Source: Streptomyces olivoverticillatus
Lineage (GTDB): Bacteria; Actinomycetota; Actinomycetes; Streptomycetales; Streptomycetaceae
DNA: 64,000 bases
Direction: 5' to 3'
Assembly (NCBI RefSeq): GCF_014203555.1
Contig: NZ_JACHJH010000003.1
Location: forward strand, 191,362-255,361
Shown: piece by piece, positions 50,155 through 58,752 of the stretch
Position numbering within the stretch: position 1 is the first letter of the stretch
Layout of the letters: each line of letters opens with the position of its first letter
Translations under genes and position numbers: made by a program
Notes under the pieces: generated by a model
The model's database searches: none
The model's input: only the letters and a program-made list of their open reading frames with translations
What the model was told of the DNA's origin: nothing

Positions 50155-51321
50155 ATGCGACTGCTGCACACCTCGGACTGGCACCTGGGGCGATCCTTCC
50201 ACCGGGTGAGCCTCCTGCACGCCCAGCGGGAGTTCATCGACCACCTCGTGCAGACCGTCCGCGAGCGGCAGGCCGACGCCGTGCTCGTCGCCGGAGACGT
50301 CTACGACCGGGCGGTGCCCCCGCTCGCCGCCGTTGAGCTCTTCGACGACGCCCTCCACCGCCTCGCGGAGCTCGGCGTGCCCACCGTCATGATCTCCGGC
50401 AACCACGACTCCGCCCGCCGCCTGGGCGTGGGAGCGGGTCTCATCGGCCGCGCCGGGATACACCTGCGCACCGACCCCGCGGCCTGCGGCACCCCCGTCG
50501 TCCTCGCCGACGCCCATGGTGACGTCGCCTTCTACGGCCTGCCCTACCTCGAACCCGCCCTCGTCCGCGAGGAACTGGAGGCCGCCGGGCCCGGCCACAC
50601 CGCCGTGCTCCAAGCCGCCATGGAGCGCGTGCGCGCCGACCTCGCCGCCCGCCCGGCCGGCACCCGCTCCGTGGTGCTCGCCCACGCCTTCGTCGCCGGC
50701 GGCGCCACCAGCGACAGCGAGCGGGACATCACGGTCGGCGGTGTCGCCTCCGTCCCCGCCGAGGTCTTCCACGGCGTGCACTACACCGCGCTCGGCCACC
50801 TCCACGGCTGCCAGACCATCACCGACCGCATCTGCTACTCCGGCTCCCCGCTCGCCTACTCCTTCTCCGAGGCGGACCACCGCAAGACCATGTGGCTGGT
50901 CGACCTCGATGCCGACGGCACGGTGACCGCCGAGCGCGTCGACTGCCCCGTGCCCCGCCCCCTCGCCCGCATCCGCGGGCGCCTGGAGGAGCTCCTCGAC
51001 GACCCGGGCCTCGACCGGCACGAGGAGGCGTGGGTCGAAGCCACCCTCACCGACCCGGTCCGCCCGCCCGAGCCCATGGCCCGGCTCACCCGCCGCTTCC
51101 CGCACACCCTCAGCCTCCTCTTCGAGCCGGACCGGCCCCCGGGCGATCCGCTCGCCTCCTACGCCCAGCGGCTGCACGGCCGCAGCGACCGGCAGATCAC
51201 CGAGGACTTCGTGGCACACGTCCGCGGAGGCCAGGGCGCCGACGAGGCCGAGCGCGCCGTGCTCACCACCGCGCTCGACTCCGTACGGCTGGACGAGACC
51301 GCCGGCGAGGTCGCCCGATGA
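50155..51321 (+). CDS. sbcD: Exonuclease SbcD (Mre11 homologue)
   Basis: The 388-residue nuclease subunit of SbcCD has the calcineurin-like phosphoesterase motifs in order: TSDWHLGRSF (7-16), VLVAGDVYDR, SGNHDSARRL, VVLAHAFVAGG, and YTALGHLHGCQ. It cuts DNA hairpins and processes double-strand ends with Mn2+. Its TGA overlaps the sbcC ATG (ATGA), so the two subunits are co-translated. TACAGT at 50141-50146 may be a -10 box eight bases before the ATG, giving a leaderless transcript. Confidence 0.96.
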   Translation: MRLLHTSDWHLGRSFHRVSLLHAQREFIDHLVQTVRERQADAVLVAGDVYDRAVPPLAAVELFDDALHRLAELGVPTVMISGNHDSARRLGVGAGLIGRAGIHLRTDPAACGTPVVLADAHGDVAFYGLPYLEPALVREELEAAGPGHTAVLQAAMERVRADLAARPAGTRSVVLAHAFVAGGATSDSERDITVGGVASVPAEVFHGVHYTALGHLHGCQTITDRICYSGSPLAYSFSEADHRKTMWLVDLDADGTVTAERVDCPVPRPLARIRGRLEELLDDPGLDRHEEAWVEATLTDPVRPPEPMARLTRRFPHTLSLLFEPDRPPGDPLASYAQRLHGRSDRQITEDFVAHVRGGQGADEAERAVLTTALDSVRLDETAGEVAR

Positions 51322-54300
51322 GGCTGCACCGGCTCGACGTCACCGCCTTCGGCCCGTTCGGAGGCACCCAGCGCGTCGATTTCGACGAGCTCTCCGCAGC
51401 CGGGCTCTTCCTGCTGCACGGCCCCACCGGCGCCGGCAAGACCTCCGTCCTCGACGCGGTCTGCTACGCCCTCTACGGCGGCGTCCCCGGTGCCCGCCAG
51501 GGCAGCGGCCTGACCCTGCGCAGCGACCACGCCGCACCGCACACCCCGACCGAAGTCGTGCTCGACATGACCGTCGGCGGACGGCGGCTGGAGATCACGC
51601 GGCGGCCGGAGCAGCTGCGCCCCAAGAAGAAGGGCAGCGGCTACACCCGCGAGAAGGCCCACAGCGCCCTGCGCGAGCGCAGGCCCGACGGCGAGTGGAA
51701 GGGGCTCAGCCGCTCGCATCAGGAGATCGGCGAGGAGATCGGGCAGCTCCTCGGCATGAGCCGGGAGCAGTTCTGCCAGGTCGTCCTGTTGCCCCAGGGC
51801 GACTTCGCCCGCTTCCTGCGCGCCGAGGACACCGCCCGCGGCAAGCTGCTCGGCAAGCTCTTCGACACGGGCCGCTTCGCCGCCGTGGAGGACCGCCTCG
51901 CGGAGCTGCGCCGCGCGGCCGAAGCGCGGGTCCGCACCGGAGACGAGCGGCTGCTCGCGCTGGGCCACCGGATGGGCCAGGCGGCGGCGGACCCGTCGCT
52001 GCCGGAGATGGGCACACCGGCGCCGGCCACGGCGGGCGCCGAGCCCGCCCGTTCCGGTGCCCGCGCCGCCGGGCCCGTGCTGGCGCCGGGCGACGCCGGG
52101 CTCGCCGAGGCCGTCCTGGAATGGGCGGCGCTGGCCCGGGCGAACGCGCGCGAGCGCCGCGAGATCGCCGAGGCCGCCGTCCGCGCCGCCGAGCACACCC
52201 ACCGCCGCGCGCAGCAGCGCGCCGAGGAGGCCCGGGAGCTGGCCCGCCTCCAGCACCGGCACGCCACCGCGCGGCAGCGCGCGTCGGCCCTGCAGGAGCG
52301 GCGCGCCGAGCGCGACGAGACGCATGAGCGTCTGGAGCGGGCCCGCGCCGCCGAGGCCGTCGCCCCCGCCCTGGAGCTGCGCGAGGAAGCCGAGCGCGCC
52401 CACCGCGCGGCGGGCGCCGCCGAGCGCCGGGCCCGCGGGCTGCTGGCCGGTGAGCACCGCGAGGCGGGTGGCGGGCAACTGTCCGCCCTGGAGCGGCAGC
52501 TGACCGAGGAGCTGGGGTCGCTGGCCGCCGCACGGCGTGCCGAGCGCCGGGCCGGCGAGATCGCCGCCGAGACCGCCCGCCTGGAGCGCGAGGCCCTCGC
52601 CGATGAGGAGATCCTCGTCGAGTGCGCCGACTGGCTCGCCTCCTGGGAGGCCACCCGCCAGTCGCTGCGGCAGCGCGTCGAGGACGCGCAGGGGGCGGCG
52701 GCCCGCGCCGACCGGCTCGGCGAGCGGATCGAACCGGCGCGGCAGCGGCTCGAAGCCGCCCGACAGCGCGAGGATCTCACCCGCCGGGCCGAGGCGGCCG
52801 AGGCCCGCCTGCTGGCGGCCCGCGAGGCGGCGGCCGCCGCCCGCGAGCACTGGCTGGAGCTCAAGGACCGCCGCCTGCGCGGCATCGCCGCCGAGCTGGC
52901 GGCGGGATTGGAGCCCGGCGCGCCCTGTGCGGTCTGCGGCGCCACCGAGCACCCCGATCCGGCTCGGGCGGGCGCCGACCAGGTGGACCGCGCAGCCGAG
53001 GATGCCGCCCTGGCCGCCTCCCGGCGGGCCGACGGGGCGCGGGAGGAGGCGGACCACGGGCTGCAGTCCCTGCGCGAGGCCCTCGCGGCCGCCACGGCCG
53101 CCGCGGGCACGGCGGGCGTCGCCGAACTGGCCGAGGCCGCCGAGGAGATCCGGCGCTCCTTCGCCGGGGCCCGCGCGGCGGGCGCCGGGGTGCATGCCGC
53201 CCGCGAGGCGCTGGAGAGCGCCGAGGGCGAGTACGAGCGGCGGCGCGGCGCACAGCAGTCGGCGCGCGAGCGCACGGCCGCCCGTACCTCGCACCGCGAA
53301 GACCTCGAGCGGGAAATGCACGCGCTGCGGGAGGAGCTGGCCCGGGCGCGCGGCGGAGCGCAGAGCGTGGCCGGGCGGGCGGTGGCGCTGGAGGAGCAGC
53401 TGGCGCGGCTGGCGGAGGCGGCCGAGGCCGTCCGGGCGGCCGAGAGCACGGCGGACCGGCTCAAGGAGGCCGACGCACGCCTCGCCGACGCCTCCTACCG
53501 CGCCGGTTTCGACACCCCCCGGCATGCCGCCGAGGCGATGCTGGAGGACGTGCGGCGGCGCGAGCTGCGGCAGTGGCTGGACCGGTGGCAGCGCGAGGAG
53601 GCCGCCGTCGCCGCCGAGCTGGCCGACGTGGCGACGGCGGAGGCGGCCGAGCTGCCTCCGGCCGACCCGCAGGCGGCCGCGGCCGCCGCCGAGGCTGCGA
53701 CGGCGCGGCTGCGCGAGGCATCGGCCCGGGAGGCGGCAGCCCGCACCCGCTGCCAGGAGCTGGACCGGCTCTCCGCACAGGCCCTCGCCGACGCCCGTCG
53801 GCTCGCCCCGCTGCGCGAGGAGCACCACCGGGTGGCGGGCCTGGCCCTGCTCGCCGCCGGGACGTCCGCCCGCAACGAACGCAAGATGCGCCTGGAGTCG
53901 TACGTGCTCGCGGCCCGGCTGGAGCAGGTCGCGGCGGCCGCGACGGCCAGGCTCCAGCGCATGTCGGCCGGGCGGTACACCCTGGTGCACTCCGACGCCA
54001 GGACCGGCGGGCGCGGCCGCTCGGGTCTGGGCCTGCACGTGATCGACGCCTGGACGGGCAGCGAGCGGGACACCGCGACGCTCTCCGGCGGCGAGACCTT
54101 CTTCGCCTCCCTCTCGCTGGCGCTCGGCCTCGCCGACGTGGTCACGGAGGAGGCGGGCGGCACCCGGCTCGACACGCTCTTCATCGACGAGGGGTTCGGC
54201 AGCCTCGACGAGCAGACGCTGGACGAGGTCCTGGACGTGCTGGACTCGCTGCGCGAGCGGGATCGCTCGGTCGGCATCGTCAGCCACGTGGCCGATCTGC

Positions 54301-54386
54301 GGCGCCGCATCCCGGCGCAGCTGGAGGTGGTCAAGGGCCGGTCGGGCTCGGCCGTCCGGCACCGGACGGCGGGGGTCAGCGACTGA
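51318..54386 (+). CDS. sbcC: Exonuclease subunit SbcC (Rad50 homologue)
   Basis: A 1022-residue SMC-like ATPase. The N-terminal Walker A GPTGAGKTS begins at residue 35, the C-terminal signature LSGGET at about 922 and Walker B FIDEGFGSLD near 955. Between them lie two very Ala/Glu/Arg-rich coiled coils broken at about 536-539 by CAVC, the CxxC zinc hook through which two molecules dimerise. It powers SbcD in cutting hairpins and blocked ends. The ATG overlaps sbcD's stop by four bases. The last 11 bases overlap the convergent Lrp gene. Confidence 0.96.
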   Translation: MRLHRLDVTAFGPFGGTQRVDFDELSAAGLFLLHGPTGAGKTSVLDAVCYALYGGVPGARQGSGLTLRSDHAAPHTPTEVVLDMTVGGRRLEITRRPEQLRPKKKGSGYTREKAHSALRERRPDGEWKGLSRSHQEIGEEIGQLLGMSREQFCQVVLLPQGDFARFLRAEDTARGKLLGKLFDTGRFAAVEDRLAELRRAAEARVRTGDERLLALGHRMGQAAADPSLPEMGTPAPATAGAEPARSGARAAGPVLAPGDAGLAEAVLEWAALARANARERREIAEAAVRAAEHTHRRAQQRAEEARELARLQHRHATARQRASALQERRAERDETHERLERARAAEAVAPALELREEAERAHRAAGAAERRARGLLAGEHREAGGGQLSALERQLTEELGSLAAARRAERRAGEIAAETARLEREALADEEILVECADWLASWEATRQSLRQRVEDAQGAAARADRLGERIEPARQRLEAARQREDLTRRAEAAEARLLAAREAAAAAREHWLELKDRRLRGIAAELAAGLEPGAPCAVCGATEHPDPARAGADQVDRAAEDAALAASRRADGAREEADHGLQSLREALAAATAAAGTAGVAELAEAAEEIRRSFAGARAAGAGVHAAREALESAEGEYERRRGAQQSARERTAARTSHREDLEREMHALREELARARGGAQSVAGRAVALEEQLARLAEAAEAVRAAESTADRLKEADARLADASYRAGFDTPRHAAEAMLEDVRRRELRQWLDRWQREEAAVAAELADVATAEAAELPPADPQAAAAAAEAATARLREASAREAAARTRCQELDRLSAQALADARRLAPLREEHHRVAGLALLAAGTSARNERKMRLESYVLAARLEQVAAAATARLQRMSAGRYTLVHSDARTGGRGRSGLGLHVIDAWTGSERDTATLSGGETFFASLSLALGLADVVTEEAGGTRLDTLFIDEGFGSLDEQTLDEVLDVLDSLRERDRSVGIVSHVADLRRRIPAQLEVVKGRSGSAVRHRTAGVSD

Positions 54387-54822
54387 GCGGGCGGCGCGCC
54401 AGGGGAGAGGAGTAGACGACGGACGTCGTCACAGAGCCGAGCGCGCCGATGCGGCCCGCGATCTCCTCCAGGTGGCGCATGGACCGGGCGGCGACCTTGA
54501 TCACGAAGCAGTCGTCGCCCGTGACGTGGTGCGCCTCCAGGATCTCCTGCGTCGTCTCCAGCAGGTCGTGGAACGGCTTGTAGTTCCCGTGTGGATAGCG
54601 CAGCCGGACGAACGCGAGGACCGGCAGGCCCAGCTTCTCGGGGTCCACCACGGCGGTGTAGCCGCCGATGACGCCCGCTTCTTCGAGGCGCCTGACTCGT
54701 TCGGTCACGGCGCTGGAGGACATGTTCACAGCCCGCGCCAACTCGGCGTAGCCCGCACGGCCGTTGAGCTGGAGGGCGTCGAGTATGCGCCAGTCGGTGG
54801 CGTCGGGGGAATAGCCGGTCAT
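54376..54822 (-). CDS. Lrp/AsnC-family transcriptional regulator
   Basis: The 148-residue protein has a DNA-binding half (DATDWRILDALQLNGRAGYA and RAVNMSSSAVTERVRRLEEAG) and a RAM ligand domain (LAFVRLRYPHGNYKPFHDLL, HHVTGDDCFVIKVAARSM). It diverges from a rhodanese gene with about 95 bases between starts, a pairing seen in Streptomyces, so sulfur or amino-acid-linked control of that gene is a fair guess. Its 3' end overlaps sbcC on the opposite strand by 11 bases. The ATG is at 54822. Confidence 0.94.
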   Translation of the reverse strand: MTGYSPDATDWRILDALQLNGRAGYAELARAVNMSSSAVTERVRRLEEAGVIGGYTAVVDPEKLGLPVLAFVRLRYPHGNYKPFHDLLETTQEILEAHHVTGDDCFVIKVAARSMRHLEEIAGRIGALGSVTTSVVYSSPLARRPLSR

Positions 54823-54916
54823 AGAAGATGTCTAGCAAGGAAAACCCTGGCCGAACAGTGCTTTTGCCGGGGATTGACCGTTCACTGAAGTGATCATGGT
54901 CAGTAGGTTTTACGCC

Positions 54917-55414
54917 ATGACCACTGCACTTCCCACCGCCTCGCCCCTGGCCGCCGCAAGCCGCGTCCTGGCCGTGCCGCCCGCCGAACCCGACGCCGCC
55001 GCGGCCTACTTCGCCGCCCGGCTGGCCTTCCACACCGACGTCGCCGACGTCCACGCGGCCCTGGCGGCGGGCGCCGCGGACTTCGTGGTCGTCGACTCCC
55101 GCTCCACCCCGTCCTGGGACCAGGGGCACGTCCCCGGCGCCGTCCATCTGCCGACCGCGGACATTCCGCAGCTGGCGGAGGAGTTCCTCGACCCGGCCGT
55201 GCCCGTGGTCGTCTACTGCTGGGGCCCGGGCTGCGACGGCGCGACCCGGGCGGCACTGGCGCTGGCCCGGCTCGGCTACCGCGTCAAGGAGATGCTCGGC
55301 GGCATCGAGTACTGGATCCGCGAGGGCTACGAGGTCGAGACGTGGGAGGGCAGCCGCCGCACCGCGCCGGACCCGCTGACGGCCCCCGTCGACGGCGAGG
55401 ACTGCGGCTGCTGA
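54917..55414 (+). CDS. Rhodanese-domain sulfurtransferase-like protein
   Basis: The 165-residue protein has a single rhodanese domain: DFVVVDSRSTPSWDQGHVPGAVHLP and VVVYCWGPGCDGATRAALALARLGYRV-type active loop (VVYCWGPGCDGATRAA), where the first Cys is the expected persulfide carrier, then EMLGGIEYWIREG. It ends DGEDCGC, giving extra cysteines. It would move sulfur from a thiol donor to an acceptor. The ATG at 54917 has AGTAGG nine bases upstream; ATGs at 54896 and 54890 are alternatives. Divergent from an Lrp regulator. Confidence 0.9.
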   Translation: MTTALPTASPLAAASRVLAVPPAEPDAAAAYFAARLAFHTDVADVHAALAAGAADFVVVDSRSTPSWDQGHVPGAVHLPTADIPQLAEEFLDPAVPVVVYCWGPGCDGATRAALALARLGYRVKEMLGGIEYWIREGYEVETWEGSRRTAPDPLTAPVDGEDCGC

Positions 55415-55459
55415 ACCGCGGGGCCGCGGGCGGCCGGACCGCCCGCGACCCCGCCCGCG

Positions 55460-57148
55460 TCACAGCGCCGACAGCTCCGCCACCAGGTCGTCCAGGCCCA
55501 GCGAGCCCTGCGAGAGCGCGGCCATGTGCCAGGCCTTCGTGTCGAAGGCGGCCCCGTGCGCCTTGCGCGCCGCCTCCCGGCCGGTCAGCCACGCGCGCTC
55601 GCCGAGCTTGTAGCCGATGGCCTGCGCGGGCATGCCCAGGTAGCGCACCAGCTCGCTCTCCACGAACTCCGCCGGACGGCCGCTGTGCAGGCCGAAGAAC
55701 TCCTGCGCCAGCTCCGGCGTCCAGCGCTCGCCCGGGTGGAAGGGGGAGTGCTCGGGGATCTCCAGCTCCAGGTGCATGCCGATGTCGACGATCACCCGCG
55801 TGGAGCGCATCATCTGGGCGTCCAGATAGCCCAGCCGCCGCTCGGGGTCGCTGAGGAAGCCCAGCTCGTCCATCAGCCTCTCCGCGTACAGCGCCCAGCC
55901 CTCGGCGTTGGCGCTGACCATGCCGATCGTCGCCTGGTAGCGGGAGAGCCGGTCCGCGACGTGCACCCACTGCGCGAGCTGGAGGTGGTGACCGGGCACC
56001 CCCTCGTGGTACCAGGTCGACACCAGGTCGTACTCGGGGAAGCGGGTCTCGCCCATGGTGGGCAGCCAGGTGCGGCCGGGGCGGGAGAAGTCCTCGGACG
56101 GCTGGCTGTAGTACGGGGCGGCCGCGCCGCCCGGCGGGGCGATGCGGGACTCGACGCGCTTGACGCGCTCGGCCAGATCGAAGTGCGTGCCGTCCAGAGC
56201 CTCGACGGCCTCGTCCATCAGCCCCTGGAGCCAGACGCGCGTCTCCTCCACGCCTTCGATGTGCCGGCCGTGCACGTCCAGGTGGGCCAGCGCCTCCCAG
56301 GGAGTCTTCGCGCCGGGCAGGATCTTCTCGGCCTCCCGGCGCATCTCGTCCAGCAGGCGGTGGTATTCCGACCAGCCGTACGCGTACGCCTCGTCCAGAT
56401 CGAGGTCCGTGCCGTTCCAGTAGCGCGACCAGCGGGCGTAGCGCGCGCGCCCCACGACCTCGCTCGCCCCGGCGATCGCGGGGGCGTAGACGTCGCGCAG
56501 CCAGTCGCGCAGTGCGGCGAGGCCGCCGGTGGCGGTCGCGGCTGCTGCGTCCAGCTCGGTGCGCAGCTCGTGCGGGCCCTCACCCACGAGCTCGCCGAAC
56601 CAGCCGTTTCCGGTGCCGATCCAGGTGTTCAACTGTCCGATGACCGTGGCCGCCTGGCGGGGGCCGCCCGGCAGCCCGCGCCGCAGGCCCTCGGCGAGAG
56701 CGGCCCGGTATCCGTCGAGCGCCGCGGGCACGGCCCGCAGCCGCCCGGCGATGTCCGCCCAGTCCTCGGCGGTCTCGGTGGGCATCATGGTGAACACCTC
56801 GCGCACCGCGTGCAGCGGCGAGTGGAGGTTGCTGACCGCCCGCAGGTGCTCCGCCGCCTCGTGGACGGCGAGTTGGGCGGTCAGCCGCTCGTGCAGCAGC
56901 CGGGCGCAGCGCCGTTCCTCGTCGCTGTCGGCGCCCGGCTGCTTCTCCGCCTCGGCCAGCCGCTCCAGGGTGGTGCGGTCGAGGCGGGCGAAGGCCTCCT
57001 GCCCGGCGGGCGAGAAGTCGGGGAGCCGCCGCGCGCAGTCCGCCACCCCCAGGTAGGTGCCGGTGATCGGGTCGAGCTCGGTGAACGCGTCGACGTAGGC
57101 GTCGGCGACCTGACGGGGCAGCTGCGGGGTCGTATGGGTGATCGGCAT
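55460..57148 (-). CDS. DUF885 zinc-peptidase-like protein
   Basis: The 562-residue protein belongs to the DUF885 family, which has the gluzincin-like zinc site. The signature TWYHEGVPGHHLQLAQ (HExxxHH type) is near residue 380, with NAEGWALYAERLMDELGF downstream, whose Glu is the likely third metal ligand. The N-terminal half is all-helical. No signal peptide is visible, so the protein is likely cytosolic. Members resemble M3-like oligopeptidases, but few have been tested. The ATG at 57148 has GAGGATG seven bases upstream. The gene stands alone on the minus strand. Confidence 0.9.
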   Translation of the reverse strand: MPITHTTPQLPRQVADAYVDAFTELDPITGTYLGVADCARRLPDFSPAGQEAFARLDRTTLERLAEAEKQPGADSDEERRCARLLHERLTAQLAVHEAAEHLRAVSNLHSPLHAVREVFTMMPTETAEDWADIAGRLRAVPAALDGYRAALAEGLRRGLPGGPRQAATVIGQLNTWIGTGNGWFGELVGEGPHELRTELDAAAATATGGLAALRDWLRDVYAPAIAGASEVVGRARYARWSRYWNGTDLDLDEAYAYGWSEYHRLLDEMRREAEKILPGAKTPWEALAHLDVHGRHIEGVEETRVWLQGLMDEAVEALDGTHFDLAERVKRVESRIAPPGGAAAPYYSQPSEDFSRPGRTWLPTMGETRFPEYDLVSTWYHEGVPGHHLQLAQWVHVADRLSRYQATIGMVSANAEGWALYAERLMDELGFLSDPERRLGYLDAQMMRSTRVIVDIGMHLELEIPEHSPFHPGERWTPELAQEFFGLHSGRPAEFVESELVRYLGMPAQAIGYKLGERAWLTGREAARKAHGAAFDTKAWHMAALSQGSLGLDDLVAELSAL

Positions 57149-57196
57149 GCGGACATCCTCGTACGCGAGGAACGCCGCGTCAGCGGGATGGGGCTG

Positions 57197-58585
57197 TTAG
57201 CTGTCCGACACGTGGTGTCCGGGCCGCATCGCAGCGGTGGACGGTATGGGCTGTGGGGCCAGCCGGGCGGTGATGACGAGGGTGCCTTCCTCGACCTGGT
57301 AGTCCAGGGGCAGGCCCTGGGCCCGCATGGCGGCGACCATCGCGGTGTTGGAGGCGGTGGTCACGGCGTAGACGCTCTCGCAACGGGCCTCGCGGGCCAT
57401 GCCGGTCAGCCGTTCCAGCAGCTCTCCGCCGACCCCGCGCCGCTGCCATTCGTCCTCGACGAGCAGCGCGACCTCCGTCTCGTCGCCGTCCCACAGCAGG
57501 TGGCCGAGGGCGACGAGGCGGCCGGAGGCGGTGTACGCCGCCAGGGTGCGCCCGAAGCGGGGGGTGAGCAGGTGCCGGAGGTAGCGGTCGGCGTCGCCGA
57601 CCGGGCCGTGGTAGCGCCGGGTGAGGGTGGCCGTGGAGCAGCGTTCGTGCATCTCGCGGGCGGCGGCGAGGTCGTCGGGGCCCGCCCGGCGCACGGTGAT
57701 CTCGTTGCCTTCGGGCAGCGTCAGCACATCGCTGCGCAGTGGTACGCGCGGGCCGAGCCGCGTGTCGAGCTCGACGAGCGCACGGGCGCGGGCGAACTCG
57801 GTGGGGGTGAAGGGCAGGTACGGGCGCTCGATGGTGATCGATCCGCCGGAGGGGTCGCGCAGCCGCAGCACCGTCTCCTCCCATACGCCGCTCTCGGGCA
57901 CGGGCTCGCACGGGGCGCCGGTGTGCGGGGAGCGGGCGGGTATGGAGCGGATCGTGCAGCGGCCGAGGAGCTGCCGCAGGGCGAGGGGGAGTTCGGCGGC
58001 GTCCAGGGCGGTGCGGGTCGCGAGGTTCAGCACCCGGGTGGGGGCGTCCACGAGGTCGTGGGCGTCGGCGCGCTCCAGCCAGGTCTGCCTGCCGCCGCCC
58101 TGCGCGGCGGCGCCGGTCAGCTCGGCGGGGGCCAGCGCGGCCGGGGCGCGCAGGAGCAGCTCGTCCACCGTGCCGTCGGCCAGCGGGTGGGTCTGCAGGG
58201 CAAGTATGTCGACGCCCCGCTCCGCGAGTGACAGGCACAGCGCGGCCAGGCTGCCGGGCTCGTCGCGGACGGTGGTGCGCATCCGCCACAGGGTGCTCTC
58301 GTCGCACGGCCGCGCGGTGCGGGGCGAGGGGGTGGCAGCATCGGCGGCGGACGGCGGGGGTGCGTGGTCGCGGCGCCTGGACCACCAGATGTGGAAGCCC
58401 GCAGTGGCGAGCAGGGCGGCGGCCGAGGAGACGAGGAGGACGGGCCCGTCGGGGCCGTGCGCCACCGTGTTGGCCACCGAGTCGGCCGCGGCGACCGCCG
58501 TGAACAGCGCGGCCAGCTCCGCCAGGTCCCGGCGCCAGTGGTGGCGGTGCCGGCGGGAGGTCTTCGCAAAGCTCTCGTCAGTCAT
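57197..58585 (-). CDS. Membrane-anchored ACT-domain / GNAT acetyltransferase fusion
   Basis: The 462-residue protein has three parts: an N-terminal region with one clear membrane helix (about 48-67) and perhaps a second at 22-42; an ACT domain starting MRTTVRDEPGSLAALCLSLA near 102; and a C-terminal GNAT domain with ITVRRAGPDDLAAAREMHER and acetyl-CoA loop EWQRRGVGGELLERL near 378-392. ACT-GNAT fusions in actinobacteria are amino-acid-regulated protein lysine acetyltransferases. This one would couple amino-acid levels to acetylation, at the membrane. The ATG at 58585 has GGTGG upstream. Confidence 0.85.
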   Translation of the reverse strand: MTDESFAKTSRRHRHHWRRDLAELAALFTAVAAADSVANTVAHGPDGPVLLVSSAAALLATAGFHIWWSRRRDHAPPPSAADAATPSPRTARPCDESTLWRMRTTVRDEPGSLAALCLSLAERGVDILALQTHPLADGTVDELLLRAPAALAPAELTGAAAQGGGRQTWLERADAHDLVDAPTRVLNLATRTALDAAELPLALRQLLGRCTIRSIPARSPHTGAPCEPVPESGVWEETVLRLRDPSGGSITIERPYLPFTPTEFARARALVELDTRLGPRVPLRSDVLTLPEGNEITVRRAGPDDLAAAREMHERCSTATLTRRYHGPVGDADRYLRHLLTPRFGRTLAAYTASGRLVALGHLLWDGDETEVALLVEDEWQRRGVGGELLERLTGMAREARCESVYAVTTASNTAMVAAMRAQGLPLDYQVEEGTLVITARLAPQPIPSTAAMRPGHHVSDS

Positions 58586-58752
58586 GCCACCACCCTGGCC
58601 GAGCGGTGTTGCGTGATCACGAACGTCCTGTGTCCTACGGGTAAAGGACACTTCTGTTCGCTTCTGCGCGCAGTAGGCGATTTATCATGATGTTTACCTG
58701 AGGACGGTTTCGTTCATATTCATTCGCTCATGGCGAGATTTGCCGCGGTCTA

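Noticed and set aside
51159..54362. A 1067-codon open frame on the minus strand opposite sbcC
   Set aside because: Shadow frame produced by GC-rich third positions; it has no recognisable motif, while the plus-strand frame carries all SbcC motifs.
55526..58231. A 901-codon plus-strand open frame
   Set aside because: It runs antisense through two well-supported genes (DUF885 and ACT-GNAT) and has no motif of its own.
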